Source: Selaginella moellendorffii (taxonomy: Eukaryota; Streptophyta; Lycopodiopsida; Selaginellales; Selaginellaceae). Taken from it: a DNA stretch of 64,000 nt. The notes under the pieces are model-generated. The model had not been told where the DNA came from and searched no databases. It was given only the letters and a program-made list of their open reading frames with translations. Position numbers and translations under genes: made by a program. The stretch is taken from NCBI RefSeq assembly GCF_000143415.4, contig NW_003314311.1, positions 447,673-511,672 on the forward strand, written 5' to 3'. This document shows positions 11,417 through 22,145 of the stretch, piece after piece. The stretch's first letter is position 1. Each line of letters starts with the position of its first letter.

Positions 11417-12589
11417 AGCTAGGGCTACTTATTCCCGAATGTTCTTTTTCATTTAAAATTTTTACCAGCTGCGCTCGTAACCCGGTCCTGCTGATCATCG
11501 ATGTACAACCCTGGGAGCTCGCAATCAACACTCCATCGAAAGCGTCAAGGAGGACGCCACGCATGAACACGTATTCTTACCAATCGTAAGCACCTATGAT
11601 GAATGAAGCCTTTTGAAACTTCATTGAAGGTCGTGCTTTACTTTGTGTTTTGAGCATTTGTTACGAAATGTGGAAGGATGTTTATCAACACTTCCTACCA
11701 AGGTCAGAATTGACAGAAAATAAATAGAGAAGTTTTTTACTGATCAGCTTACTTAAACCAATGCTTCAATCAATTGCCACAAACAACTAAGGTTTTTATG
11801 TGAAGACATAAAGAATCCCATGATTCAGTGGTCTTCATCCACATATACTGTTTACATGGGCTCATGGCAGTCCCCAAGCGGTTATGTTCTTAACCTGCCA
11901 AATGAGAGTGGGCTTTAGTGGTGAGTAAAGAAACAACATCCAGTAAAAGTGATACAACATGTTCTCATCACAGAACTCTTGAAATAATGTTTGGCCAAAG
12001 TTGGATCACATTGAGCCAGTGTTACACATTGTTGCCTAATTGATAACATGTCCAAAAGGATACTGTGTCTGAATATAATCAGATGTTTGTAATCTCTATT
12101 GTAAAACTTAAATTTACTTTTTGCTCCTATGATTTATGTAAAATATAAATTATAATTTTAAAATAAACTAAAAATTACTAATAATATAATAAAACTTATT
12201 AAACACTTTTCATCATAGTAAATTAAAATTTAATCAATTAATGCATTAATAATTCTGACTTGAACCGCTGATGTGCCTCATATAAGCATGAACAGGTAAT
12301 ATATGATAAAATATTTCTAATGTAAAACTATTATGAGATTCCCAAGTTTTATTATGAGTTTATGACATAATTTCAATAAATGTTTTTCAAGAAATAAGAT
12401 CATATATGCATTTAGAAAAGTTTTTTACCTATAAAAACTGTGTAAGTATTAATTTAAATTGACTTGTATTATTTCAATGTTTAAAAACTTAAAATACACT
12501 ATAAATTGCAAATATTAAAATTTCAGTTTATATCTTTTTACTTATCTTCTTTATGAAAGAAAAATATAATATGAACAAAAATATATGGC
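11417..12589. other. Intergenic, AT-rich, nothing recognised
   Basis: The first about 150 bp probably hold the MED7 promoter and 5' UTR. From about 11600 onward the sequence becomes AT-rich, without coding potential, up to the decayed LTR of Gypsy copy A. Confidence 0.5.
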
Positions 12590-12763
12590 TATAAGGTTCA
12601 AGTGTATGGCTACAATGCCATATACTAATATTAATATAATGAATTTTGATAGCTGTTAGATTGGTTTTAATCCGAACCATTTGCTCATATATATAAACTA
12701 GGGTTTTTGGGCTAATTGATATGCATATTTCTGTATTTCATTTTCATCTTCCATGCACTCACA
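12590..12763 (+). repeat. 5' LTR of Gypsy copy A (decayed)
   Basis: Aligns end to end with the 174-bp LTR at 46349-46522. The first bases are TATAAGG in place of TGTGAGG, and the end CACTCACA is preserved. The AGGGTTTTTGGGCTAATTGAT block is nearly unchanged. Confidence 0.85.
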
Positions 12764-13775
12764 TTGATGGAGGTGAGGGGCAGTTTTAATTATCTCTAAA
12801 AAGTGCTTAAATTTGGGATTTTAGTTTAAATCTAACTTTTGCATCATATAAATCTCTTTTTCCTTATAACTTTTTCAATTTCTTCTTTTATGGTTTTTCC
12901 TTTTTGTTCATCTTTATGGCAAAGTAGCAATGTCTTCTTCCTTTGACTCTAGAGTAGCAATTGGTATAGTTGTTTGATGCTATGTAGTTGCAATTGAACA
13001 ATCAAACTTAATTAATAGTGACATTCATAATATATGGTATAGCTCTTCTTGCTCTTACTACTAATCTTTATGTTTGGCTGAAGTTTTTTTGTGGGAATCT
13101 TAAGGATGATATGTACCATTGGTTTGATCACTTTACGATGACTATCACATATTATTCTTGGGATGATATTTATATGAGTTTCCTATGTATCTCCAAGGGA
13201 TGACACTACAATAGCACAACAACCACTTATGCAAGTTAGAGCATTTTCCAGAATGTCTTCAAATGCACATTTAGACATGCTAATGATTGTGATGATGCCT
13301 TTTAATAATTGCATTGTCTTTGTCAAAGGCTATCTGAGTTAGTGATGCAATTTAGTATTTGTTTCTGAAGCATCTTGCTTTGTGCAGAGCCAAATATGTT
13401 AAAGTGAATCAGATTGAAATGTTGTGGCCTGCACTTCTTCAAGATTTTGTAAGACTTTTGCATATACTTGCTGTAGCCACCTTTGACAATAATCTTCACT
13501 TAGCACAATGTTATGAGACATCACTTTTTCCACTTCTTATTATATACCTTTCAGCTTTACTTTATATAGGAGATGATTTTGTTCCAATGGAGGTTCATAC
13601 TAATGCTACCCAAATTCAAGGACAAGGGTGAGGACATGGTCATAGTTATGATATCCTGTGTTAGGTGTGTGATGAAGTTGGTCATACTTATTGGCATGGT
13701 CGACATTTTTTAAATTGGCGACCTCCATTTCTTAGGTGGAGACTTTGGCGTCAACAATGTTTTGTTGGTGCTGCT

Positions 13776-14080
13776 AAACTATGACCATGTCTTCGGGGCT
13801 TCTTTAGCCTACGACACCTCGGCGAGTTGGTTCCTTACATTCGGAACATCGTGGCCCTACGCGGGCCTCATGGGCACCCAAGTAGTTTACTTGGAGCTAC
13901 ATTGTCCTTCCTCATACAAACTGGTAGTTTATTTAGATAACATATTGTGAGTTTAGTGCTAAAGATTGCAAAGCATTGTCACGGTGGGGCTTGGTAATCC
14001 TCCAAGTGTCAATCAAGAACTACTTTATAAATCCATATAAACGAAAATGAGGAAGAAGCAATTGTGTAAAACAATCTCAC
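13776..14080. other. Foreign insertion inside Gypsy copy A
   Basis: The gag-derived sequence is interrupted after 'ttggtgctgct' and element sequence resumes near 14085 with the protease-upstream block. The inserted piece is more GC-balanced than its surroundings; a 62-residue plus-strand ORF (13762-13950) crosses into it. I do not recognise it, and no clear target duplication or terminal repeats are visible. Confidence 0.45.
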
Positions 14081-15214
14081 CTGACTTTCTAGAGTATCTT
14101 CAAAGGGTTCATTTGACATTAATTCATCTAATATTTACTTTCCAAGCTCATTTTTATAACAAGAGGTCTTCTATTATTCTCTTTGTGTTGGTTGATACAG
14201 ACTCAAGTTTATCTTTCATTGCTCAGCTTGTTGCCACATGTTGCCGTCTACATTTGCAATGTGCAGTAGAGTTTGTTTTCATTCTTTATGGCAACGGCCA
14301 TACACACGCATGTGCACGAGATGAGGCAGATCTAGTTGTGTGTGTGAGTGATCTTAAGCTTGAGTTGTAGTCATTTCAGGTCGTGCCAAGTCAAACTTTA
14401 GACCTCATCTACAAATCAGCGGAGGTGAACTACTCCACAACAGAGGAGTGTTTAATAGCAGTTTAGGGTTTCGAGAAACTTCATACATATTTACATAGTT
14501 CTCAAACATTACTAAAAGGTGATCATGTTGCAGCTACCATGATTCTCCTATTCTAAGTGGGTATATAAGATATCATCGTGTGACTAAAAAGCTGTGTAAG
14601 TCTTTCTATTAGCTAGAAATGTGACGTGATGTCATCCAGTATATGCATAGTTGTGTTTAGTGTCAAACTTATAATGCTCCTCCTTGTATTACAAAAAGAC
14701 TATTGGAACCAATTGTAATTTCCCATCCATTTGAGTTAGTGGCATTTGATATAATGGTTACAGTGGACACTTGGCAATAAATATATTATTATTACTTTTG
14801 ACTACTTGATTTATTAGGTGGAAGCTGGTACTCTTGTTAGTGCCTTTACAACTACTATTGGATATTTCCTTCTCAATCAAGTAGTGGTTTAACAATTCTA
14901 TTTAGAGTGAATTCTTTCAGATAATAACCTCACATTTACAATTGAGGCATTTCATGTTTTAATGTCTAGGTTGGGGATATGTCACATACAAATATTTATT
15001 ATCCACAATCAGATGGTTTGGTAGAATGGCTTGCTCAGATCTTCAATGGGATAATTTTGAAATACATGAGCTTTAAGCATTTGGATTAAGATGGTTATTT
15101 GCTATGTGCTATTCTTTAGTGTAATGTATTCTTAAGTAGTGTAATGTACAAGTCAAGATCTAGAAAATGGCGGCAGGGTTTCCCTTCCAGTTGCAACATT
15201 ATATTCCCGAGAAC

Positions 15215-16752
15215 TTATAAAACTTTCATGGTGGTTTTTATGTGAGGCCACTCCACCATTGTTCATCATTTTGAGTGCTCCAATGATCTCGGAATCCATC
15301 TACAGAGAAGTTTTTTTAGTTGTTCCAGAGTTGGAACTCTTTTCTCCCACGAGAAGTATATTCACATACCTCTTCGATTGCTCCAAGCGGTGGCAAACCA
15401 GCTCGAGGTGAGACGAAGTCCAAGCCAAGGATGAAGTCATCCTTTTTTATTGAGCGTTTTCCAGGCCTCGGAGATCACCTGTTGCGTGAAGCGCGAACCT
15501 ATCAGAGGTAACATGGAGAGAATTTTGTGCTTTTACCTTCTTGGATGCTGTCTTCTTGTCGCTCAGGAAGGCTTTGACACTTTGGCCGTCGAATTTCTTT
15601 CGTACGTGAGCCATAGTTCTTTGAAGAGCTCCACATACTCGTTTTGATCGACGAGGGCGTCCTCGTTAACTCCCGATCTCGAGAGAGCAGCGTCCACCAC
15701 GGGCAAACTCGCCTGGAAGAAAAGAGTTTAAACACTCCGAGGAAGCTCACACAACCCCAAAGAATTCCGCTTGATCACGGAATTCCTCCGCATAGAAGCT
15801 ACTGACGAACTGGTATCCAACTTTATCATCTCCAGCTATGCAGCGCCTATCGAAGGAGGCCATGTCGTCAATCCGCTTAAGCTTGCTAACCTCGAGGATG
15901 TGCCGTAGAGACATTCTGATGCTGTTCATCTCTGCAGAGTCCTCAAAGGTTTTAAGAGCTGCCCTCCACTCGTCATCGTCTTCGAGTAAAGCCACAGCTT
16001 CGTCAACCGATGCCTCCATAAACGTCCAGTCCATAGGCAAACAAGATCCCTGGAGCACGTCAGGTTTCGGCACCAGTTTGGTGGAGGCATGGAGCCTGCA
16101 GCTTTTGTCGAGCAAATCCAGCGAGAAAGGGTGCATCCCTGCATAGTGCTCCACAAGCTTGGCGCGTTCTGGAAATCTCGAGCACAGCAGCCCAAGCACG
16201 GGAAGCTTGCCCATGAAACCTCTTGAGAATTCACACCGCAGTAACTCCATAGACAACGAGCTCAGCAGTGGAGGCAATATAAGCCACCTCCTCACGAAAC
16301 CTCTTTCGCTTTTCTCTCCAACATTCTCCCTCTCCCACGCTGCTGCTAAAGATATCGAACAATTCCGCCTGATCAATGATGAACAAGAAGCTCTCGCCAG
16401 CAGCTCTCCTGACCCATGAACGTCTTTCACAGACGCTAGCGTTGCAATGCGATCCAGCCGCTTGACATCCCTGCAGTAGCAAAACCGCAGCGCGTTCATC
16501 ACATAGCCCACCAAGCCGTCGTCTCGATAACCCATGAGAGCGCTCTCCACGTCCCAGAAGCAAACAACTAATCATGCAGCAAGCCAGCGCCCTCAACAAG
16601 CAGCTCTTGCCAACAACGAGCGCTGGTCGGCGTGGAGTCTCAGCCGCTCGCAGTAGCTCCTGACGGCCTACAAACGCGACCTCGCCGCCGGGTCTAACCG
16701 GTGGCTTCCCAACGCCTGGATATGGAGATCCGTGATCGTGCCTGACGTGCAT
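15215..16752 (-). pseudogene. P-loop (STAND-like) ATPase relic
   Basis: Minus-strand sequence shows, in one frame, GGEVAFVGRQELLRAAE followed by VGKSCLLRALA, which resembles the start of a STAND/AAA-type ATPase with a degraded Walker A motif. Farther on comes ESFLFIIDQAELFDIF, a Walker B-like strand. The part between and after these is better read in another frame (15747-16550, about 267 residues, including MDWTFMEASVDEAVALLEDD), so at least two frameshifts are needed. Downstream exons with splice-like borders continue to about 15215 (ASLPVVDAALSRSG after a CCAG acceptor; MDSEIIGALKMMNNGG after a TGTAG acceptor), again with frame changes. The family is not identified. Both pseudogene status and the ATPase label are inferences from motifs. 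Confidence 0.45.
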
Positions 16753-17141
16753 AGCTTCACCTTGTCGATCTTAGCTATCTTGTCGAGTGCCTGCTTCGCA
16801 TGCTCAAGATCGCAAGCCAAGATATAATTAATTGATTTTAAATAGAACTTTACTGAGAGTTAATCAGAGATGGTATGAAGAGAGCGGTAATATAATTATT
16901 ATAATCAAATTACTATTGCTTTTCTATAGAAATATTCATAATAAATCATTGATTGACAAAGAACCAGGTTTGGTGTTTGAAAGCATCTAAAAAATTGATT
17001 GTCAAGGAGATGAAATTTCTTTCTAATTCTTTTCTAATATAGTAGTGAAAGTTCCTGTTACAACACATCTATACAAAAGAAAAAGCTACCAAATAATAAG
17101 CGTCCCACTTCACAAGAACTTCTCCAAGTTCTTGGAAAACT
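16753..17141. other. Intergenic spacer
   Basis: AT-rich from about 16820 onward. It separates the 5' end of the ATPase-like relic from the 3' end of the OPT gene and probably holds the latter's 3' UTR. Nothing else is recognised. Confidence 0.5.
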
Positions 17142-19789
17142 TTAAGGAACTGGACAACTCTTCACGAAGGGCACGATTCCTGGTTGAGTCGGGCACGCTG
17201 CCAGTGGACAATTATCAATGGTAGCCCCCCACCAGTTCACAGAATAGTCTCCCATCCTAGTAGCAAAGTAAACCAAGATAGCCATAAACGCAACGCCAGC
17301 GTCCAAGGCAGCTGATAGAACATAGTTGTGCCGCTGCCACCACGCCTTCTTATACCGGAAGATGAGATAGTTGAAGACAAAGCCCATGAGAAACCAGCTC
17401 CAGTAGTTCACTGCTGTTGCCGGTGGTATGGCTCCGGTGGCTCCCAAAAGAATCGGCATGTTGACGAGCCTCAGCCATCGCTGCTTGGGGAATAGCTTGA
17501 TGGCGATCCAGACGAACACGGGTGCCACAGCCCCGACCAGGAAGAACCAGTTCATCTGGTTGTACTGGCCGAGAGAGCCCCACATTCTCATGGGGCCGAT
17601 CAATCCCCAGATAACCGAGGCGTCGAAGAAGACGGTGTCGTTGGGACACGTCCAGGGGCTGTTTCGCGGGAGCTCGCTGGGATGGCAGATGCCTTTGATG
17701 GAGCTTAGCAGCCACCAGGCGGTGCTTAAGTTGACGGTGGCTGCGATGACAGTGCCGAGAACCTGTGCAAAGATGAACAAAGAAGTAGAGCCGAGTGAAA
17801 ACTTGATTCGAGTGACTCTACCTGGACTGTGAACATGGACCTTGGAGGTATTTTCATGTAGTGCCCGAGTTTGAAGTCGGATAGAAAGCTCACGGCCTGA
17901 GTCATGCTTATGTAGCCGTAAGTTTTGAAGAGAACGTTGGCAACTGGCCGGTTTGGATAAACATAGCCGATGAGATACTCGGTGATGACGTTTAAACCGG
18001 GTACCTGGAAGCGTAGGGAAAGAACTATTTTCTTGTCAAGGAACAGTTTGCAACCAAAGACGGCTTCGTACCTGGTTAGTGGTCGCGGCGATTATGGCGA
18101 TTGGCATGGTGAAAATAAAGGCGATGCCAAACGCAAATAACAGCCCCCACCATCGCAGCTGAACTGTGGAGTTGAAGTACTCACAAGTAAAAATGGCGAG
18201 TGCCATAGAGGCGAACATCATTCCTAGAAACCAAAACTGTGGGACGGTTTTATAGCGCATCATCAGCCTGGTGTGCACGTCAACCTTGCGAGATGTCAAG
18301 GCACTCGTTGTCATAGAATAAATCTCCCTGGAATGGTCGAAAGTTATCAGAAAATGCAAGAAAAAAAGCATGCAAAAGCCAAAAGAAAAAGAGAAAACAA
18401 GATTGAAAAACTTACTTGCCATGGAAGATGGCTACGTGAGCAAGAGTCGCGGTAAGCGCTGCAAACGAGGCCCCATAAGTAAACACAAAGAAGTTGCTCA
18501 GGTGGAGCTTGCTGTACGAGTTGTAAGCATCGTAGTCGAGTTGCAGACTGTGATCCTTGATCACCCTGGTGAAGTTGTATTCCGAGCCATCGTCTGCGTA
18601 GAGCCCCGAAGAGAATATAGGAAATCTCTTGGCCCCGTAGAGGTTGCTCCAGTAAGTGAGCGGCGTGACCACGTACATGAAGAGTGAGAATCCCACCATC
18701 ACGTTGGCAGTAGCAAACCAGGGACTCGCGAGTGGACTGCCGAGGTAAGAAGCTATGGCGGCCCAGTCGAAAGCAATGCTGCCCAGGCCAAGTCCATAAA
18801 ACCCCGAGCCTATTTGTTGTGCTGTGACCGACTTTGGCCAGGCGTAGCATACCCACGACAAGGAGCTCAAGGAAATAAACCAGTAGTCCGGGAATGTGTA
18901 GTAGCAAAAGCTGAAGGTAAGCGCGATGAGAAAAAACTGTAGTCGCGTCAGTCCACCCTTTCGACGGACATCCTTTTCATGCAAAGTCCTGTTTCAATCA
19001 TAGAACAAAGAGAAACTTTATTCTAGTGTGAAGTTAGCAACAGCGTACCTGAAGATCGAGACTTGCACCAAGTTGGAAGGCCACCACATCTCGGCTGGAT
19101 CCACCAAATACTTGCGAAAGATCCCAGCCCAACCATAGCCAATGATCTGTATCACAAGAACAAGTTTTCTAGATGAAGTTCAAGAGCATAAAAGACTCTA
19201 GTACCTGAGTCGTGATTGTGATGAGCAAGCCCACTCCAAAATCCATTCTTCGCTTGTAGAACGCCTTGACAATCGTGACGATTCCCACGGCATAAGCACT
19301 GCCGGCACCGGTGTTTGCGAAGATGGTGATGAGGACATGCTCCTTTTTGTTGAAAGCCCCCGGGTTGAGCGAAAACTCTCGGCCGAAGATCGAAAACTTT
19401 CTCGTCGGCAGCGTTGCAGCCATGAGCTTGCCGAGCGGGAGCGTGACAATCTGCGCGGAGATGGCAGTGATGATCAGAGGCTCCGTCCTGTACGCGAAGA
19501 ACTGGTTGAAAAACGCGAGCAGCACGCACGACACGACTCCCAGCGTCCACATCCGAAAAGTGTAAACCGGGAGGCTGGGATCATCGCTAGTGTCGACTGT
19601 GAGAGCAACCTCCTCGATCGGAGACTGTTCTTCTTTCTCTCCAACTTCTTCTTTCTCGGATCCTCCCTGGTCCAAACTTTCATCCTTGAGCTTGGGTTCT
19701 TCTCCAACTTGATGATCTTGATCTTCTCCTCCAGCCTGCGAATTCTCTTTGCCATCGTGAAGATCTCTAGCTTCTTTCTCTGCCTCCAT
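17142..19789 (-). CDS. Oligopeptide transporter (OPT family)
   Basis: Six exons: 19789-19205, 19146-19049, 18988-18416, 18327-18072, 18004-17822 and 17762-17142, all GT-AG and in phase, giving 771 residues (typical plant OPT 700-760). The N-terminal about 70 residues are hydrophilic, acidic and Lys-rich. Family hallmarks follow: [20 protein letters not shown] (an NPG signature) and, near residue 560, KIPPRSMF, the conserved KIPPR motif before the next membrane span. Many hydrophobic segments run to a C-terminal NWWG..DNCPLA..P tail, all as in OPTs. These proton-coupled carriers in the plasma membrane move small peptides, glutathione or metal chelates; the substrate cannot be told from sequence. 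The acidic N-terminal extension is long and may be regulatory. Start chosen as the first ATG of the open frame. Confidence 0.95.
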
Positions 19790-20197
19790 CCTCTAGACTG
19801 GCCTCGATCTGTCTCCTTTGCGAGACCAAAGTGTGCCGACAAGTGAGAACTTCGCATGAAACAAGGAGGAATAATGTCCAAGCTGGCTGGCGCTCTTCCC
19901 CTTGAAAACGAAACTTTCTTGGCGTTTACTCGGGACCATCTTCGCACTAAGACCGACCTCCTGGCCTCTGTCGGCGATTTGGATGAATCCAATTCGCGAT
20001 ATCGTCGATCACACGGAGAGCCAGGCCCCTCGATTCACACGGCGCGTAGATCGTGGCGCGCGCCATGGCGAAATGTAGGTCCTACCCGCGCAAACCGCCT
20101 GGACGAGTGTGGATCATCCATTGCGCTCACGGGCGACCTAACAGCCTTGATAGATTTCTGTGGCATATTCTGACATAAGCTTTGACTTCAACAAGTT
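19790..20197. other. Intergenic region upstream of the OPT gene
   Basis: Contains the presumed promoter and 5' UTR of the transporter on the minus strand. Short overlapping ORFs occur on both strands with no recognisable domain. It leads into the tRNA-derived array. Confidence 0.45.
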
Positions 20198-20267
20198 TGC
20201 ACTGCCCAGGAATCGAACCCGGGTCTGTTCCATGGCAGGGAACTATTCTACCACTAGACCAGCGTGC
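20198..20267 (-). pseudogene. tRNA-Gly(GCC) pseudogene
   Basis: Nearly identical to the intact tRNA at 20436-20506. It has lost one base in the 5' acceptor strand (GCACGC in place of GCACTGC), has a C-to-T change in the anticodon loop 3' of the GCC anticodon, and has a G-U pair in the T stem. The acceptor stem can no longer form seven pairs in register, so it is probably non-functional. Confidence 0.75.
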
Positions 20268-20324
20268 TTAGATGAGTATTCCCGTAACCTTTGATTAGAT
20301 TTTAAAGTATAATTTTATAAAATT

Positions 20325-20356
20325 TGCACAGCCCAGGGTCTGTTCTGCAGCAGTGC
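20325..20356 (-). pseudogene. Internally deleted tRNA-Gly fragment
   Basis: Holds both acceptor-stem ends and a few bases of the T and anticodon arms ('cagcccagggtctgttctg'), with the rest missing. The flanks match those of the neighbouring tRNA units. Confidence 0.7.
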
Positions 20357-20435
20357 TTAGATGAACGTAAAAAGACATTAGCTACATAATCTGTAATAAC
20401 CTTTGATTAGTTTAAAAGCTTAACTTTAGAAAACC

Positions 20436-20506
20436 TGCACTGCCCGGGAATCGAACCCGGGTCTGTTCCGTGGCAGGGAACTATTCTACCACTAGACCAG
20501 CAGTGC
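20436..20506 (-). tRNA. tRNA-Gly (anticodon GCC)
   Basis: The 71-nt minus-strand sequence folds as a complete cloverleaf. The acceptor stem is GCACTGC with GCAGTGC, the discriminator is A, and the D arm is GTCTAGTGGTAGAAT. The anticodon stem is GTTCC with GGAAC around the loop CTGCCAC, and the T arm is CCGGGTTCGATTCCCGG. The anticodon GCC lies at plus-strand 20472-20474 and reads Gly codons GGC and GGT. The A-box and B-box (GGTTCGATTCC) internal promoters are intact. No intron. Confidence 0.95.
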
Positions 20507-20694
20507 TTAGATAAAGATTCTCGTAGCATATTCTGACATAAAAAACTTTTTTAGATTCCTTAATAACCTTTACTAAACTTTCAGCTAGATTCCCATGGCA
20601 TATTCTATTGTAAGTATTAGTTTAAAAAGTTTAAACTTTAAAAAAACTTGCAGTGCTTATTTGAAAATCAAAGCTATTAAGGCTAAACCCGGTT

Positions 20695-21750
20695 TTAAAC
20701 GGCGTAGTGCTCGATAGTCACCTCCTTGGCTTTGTTTCCCATGCTCCTGTTCTTCATTCGCAGTTGGATGTACTCTCCCTGGACGAATTTTCGATACTTC
20801 GGTGGCTCGTGGGCGGTGAATTCCTCGAGAGGAGCGATCTCGGTGCTGGATCCCGGGATGTGGAAGAAGGCCATCGAGAATCGATCGTTTTCTCTCCTCA
20901 CCACCCTGTGCATCACACTCTTGTATCGCCCATTCGTCCACACCTGATCGATCAAAATCGAAGATCGATGGAGCAAAGTTTGATCGAGCTTTCCTTACCT
21001 GCATCACGTCTCCAACGTTGATGACGAGGGAGTTTTTGAGTGGCTTCACTGTGATCCAGCGATCGTCCTTGAGAACCTGGAGGCCGGGGACTTCGTTGAG
21101 CTGCGAGAGAAGCGTCAAAATCCCACCGTCTTTGTGCTGGCCGAGAACCAATTCGTGCTCGTAGTCGGGGGGGCAGGCCGGGTAGAATGGCAGCAAGAAT
21201 GAGTCGCCGGATTCCTTGTTGTAGATCTCGCGAGCGCAATCGCCCGAAAGCCCGAGAGCCTCGAACAAAATTCTGGTCAGGAGCTTGGAGAAAGCCGCGC
21301 ACTCGCGCATCATTTCCTCCACCACGCCCCTAAAGAACAAGAACAATATGATCATAAAGAGAGAAAGATTCCCAGCCTTTACCGGAAGCCGTGCGGCGAT
21401 TCCGGCCACGCATTGTGCCGCACGCTGGGATGATCCAGGCCGAAGAACAGCAAATGCTCCTTCCGATCCACCACGCCGCTGGCGCCGCTCTGGTTAAGGA
21501 AGCCGATCGGGGACATCGGCGTGACGAGATCCAGCTTCCTCTCCAACGGCAGCGCGAAGAAGTCCCTGGTGCACTGCAAAATATTCTCCAGGCGATCGGC
21601 GCGGAGGCCATGATTCACAAGCTGGAAGAATCCCCAATCGCGGCACGCCCTGTCGATCTCGGCGAGAGCTTTCACCCTGGCGCATTCATCGCCGAGAACG
21701 AACGCGCTATGATCGATAACAGGGATGCTCGCCTCCTCGTCGATCGCCAT
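20695..21750 (-). CDS. 2-oxoglutarate/Fe(II)-dependent dioxygenase (DOXC type)
   Basis: Three exons, 21750-21383, 21329-20999 and 20943-20695, encode 315 residues. The N-terminal domain has IPVIDHSAF and WGFFQLVNHG, as in plant DIOX_N proteins. The catalytic core shows GQHKDGGILTLL, giving the first iron ligands His and Asp (HxD), then YKSVMHRVV with the second His, and RFSMAFF, whose Arg and Ser bind 2-oxoglutarate. All cofactor ligands are present. The C-terminus is shorter than in gibberellin oxidases or flavonoid enzymes (about 340-370), so substrate and pathway are not assigned. It is soluble and cytosolic by inference. It is divergent from the MOS1-like gene, with 395 bp between start codons, probably a shared promoter region. 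Confidence 0.92.
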
Positions 21751-22145
21751 CGCTGAAAGATAACCTAGCGATCTATCTATCTATACGATGCCCTCTGCGA
21801 AGCATGAGAATCAAAACATCGCAAAGAAACAAAGACACTAAACCCCTAAACCATAACGTTAGACCTTTGACTGCCGGAAAATACATACCGGAAGATACGT
21901 TTCCAACCGACGGAATATGCCGGGCTTTAAGCTTTGGGTTTTTTAGGGCTTTTGCATCTAAGCCCGCATTCCCGGGGCAGCCCTAGTCCTAGGGCTTGAG
22001 CGCTACAACGCGCTTTGATCGTTCATCGTCTAGATCTTCGACCCCTCGCGGTCTCGTGCCAGATTAGCAGCTGGATGCGCGGCACAGACTTCCAGCCGAT
22101 TTCTCAGCGCCGCAGCGGGAGCAGCGAAGTAGGTTCTAGGGTTTC
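21751..22145. promoter_or_regulatory. Divergent promoter region (dioxygenase / MOS1-like)
   Basis: 395 bp between two outward-facing start codons. It must hold both 5' UTRs and core promoters. It contains a tandem 'cgatctatctatctata' stretch near 21765-21785 and several 'agggctt' and 'ccctaaac' motifs common in plant housekeeping promoters. No TATA box was placed with confidence. Confidence 0.5.

Larger units (their letters stand above)
12590..15110 (+). mobile_element. Decayed Ty3/Gypsy element, copy A
   Basis: Same family as the element at 46349-51325. A 5' LTR is at 12590-12763. Gag-derived sequence runs about 12900-13765 ('YHWFDHFTMTITYYSWDD' and a relic of the C..C..GH zinc knuckle near 13665). 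Protease-derived sequence is at about 14087-14400. The reverse transcriptase is deleted: RNase H sequence resumes at about 14412 ('EVNYSTTEE') and integrase at about 14540. No 3' LTR is found. A foreign segment of about 300 bp sits at about 13776-14080. Stops are frequent, and most differences from the intact copy are C-to-T or G-to-A. Confidence 0.85.
20198..20662 (-). repeat. Tandem array of tRNA-Gly-containing units
   Basis: Three tRNA-derived sequences and a short fourth remnant ('ttgcagtgctta', about 20648-20659) are spaced by related sequence with 'cttagat', 'taacctttga' and 'tttaaa' blocks. This shows local tandem duplication followed by decay of all but the third unit. Confidence 0.7.

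Noticed and set aside
20198-20662. Possible tRNA-derived SINE family
   Set aside because: The copies are tandem and include a complete functional-looking tRNA in place of a shared non-tRNA body with a poly(A) or T tail. Local duplication explains them better.
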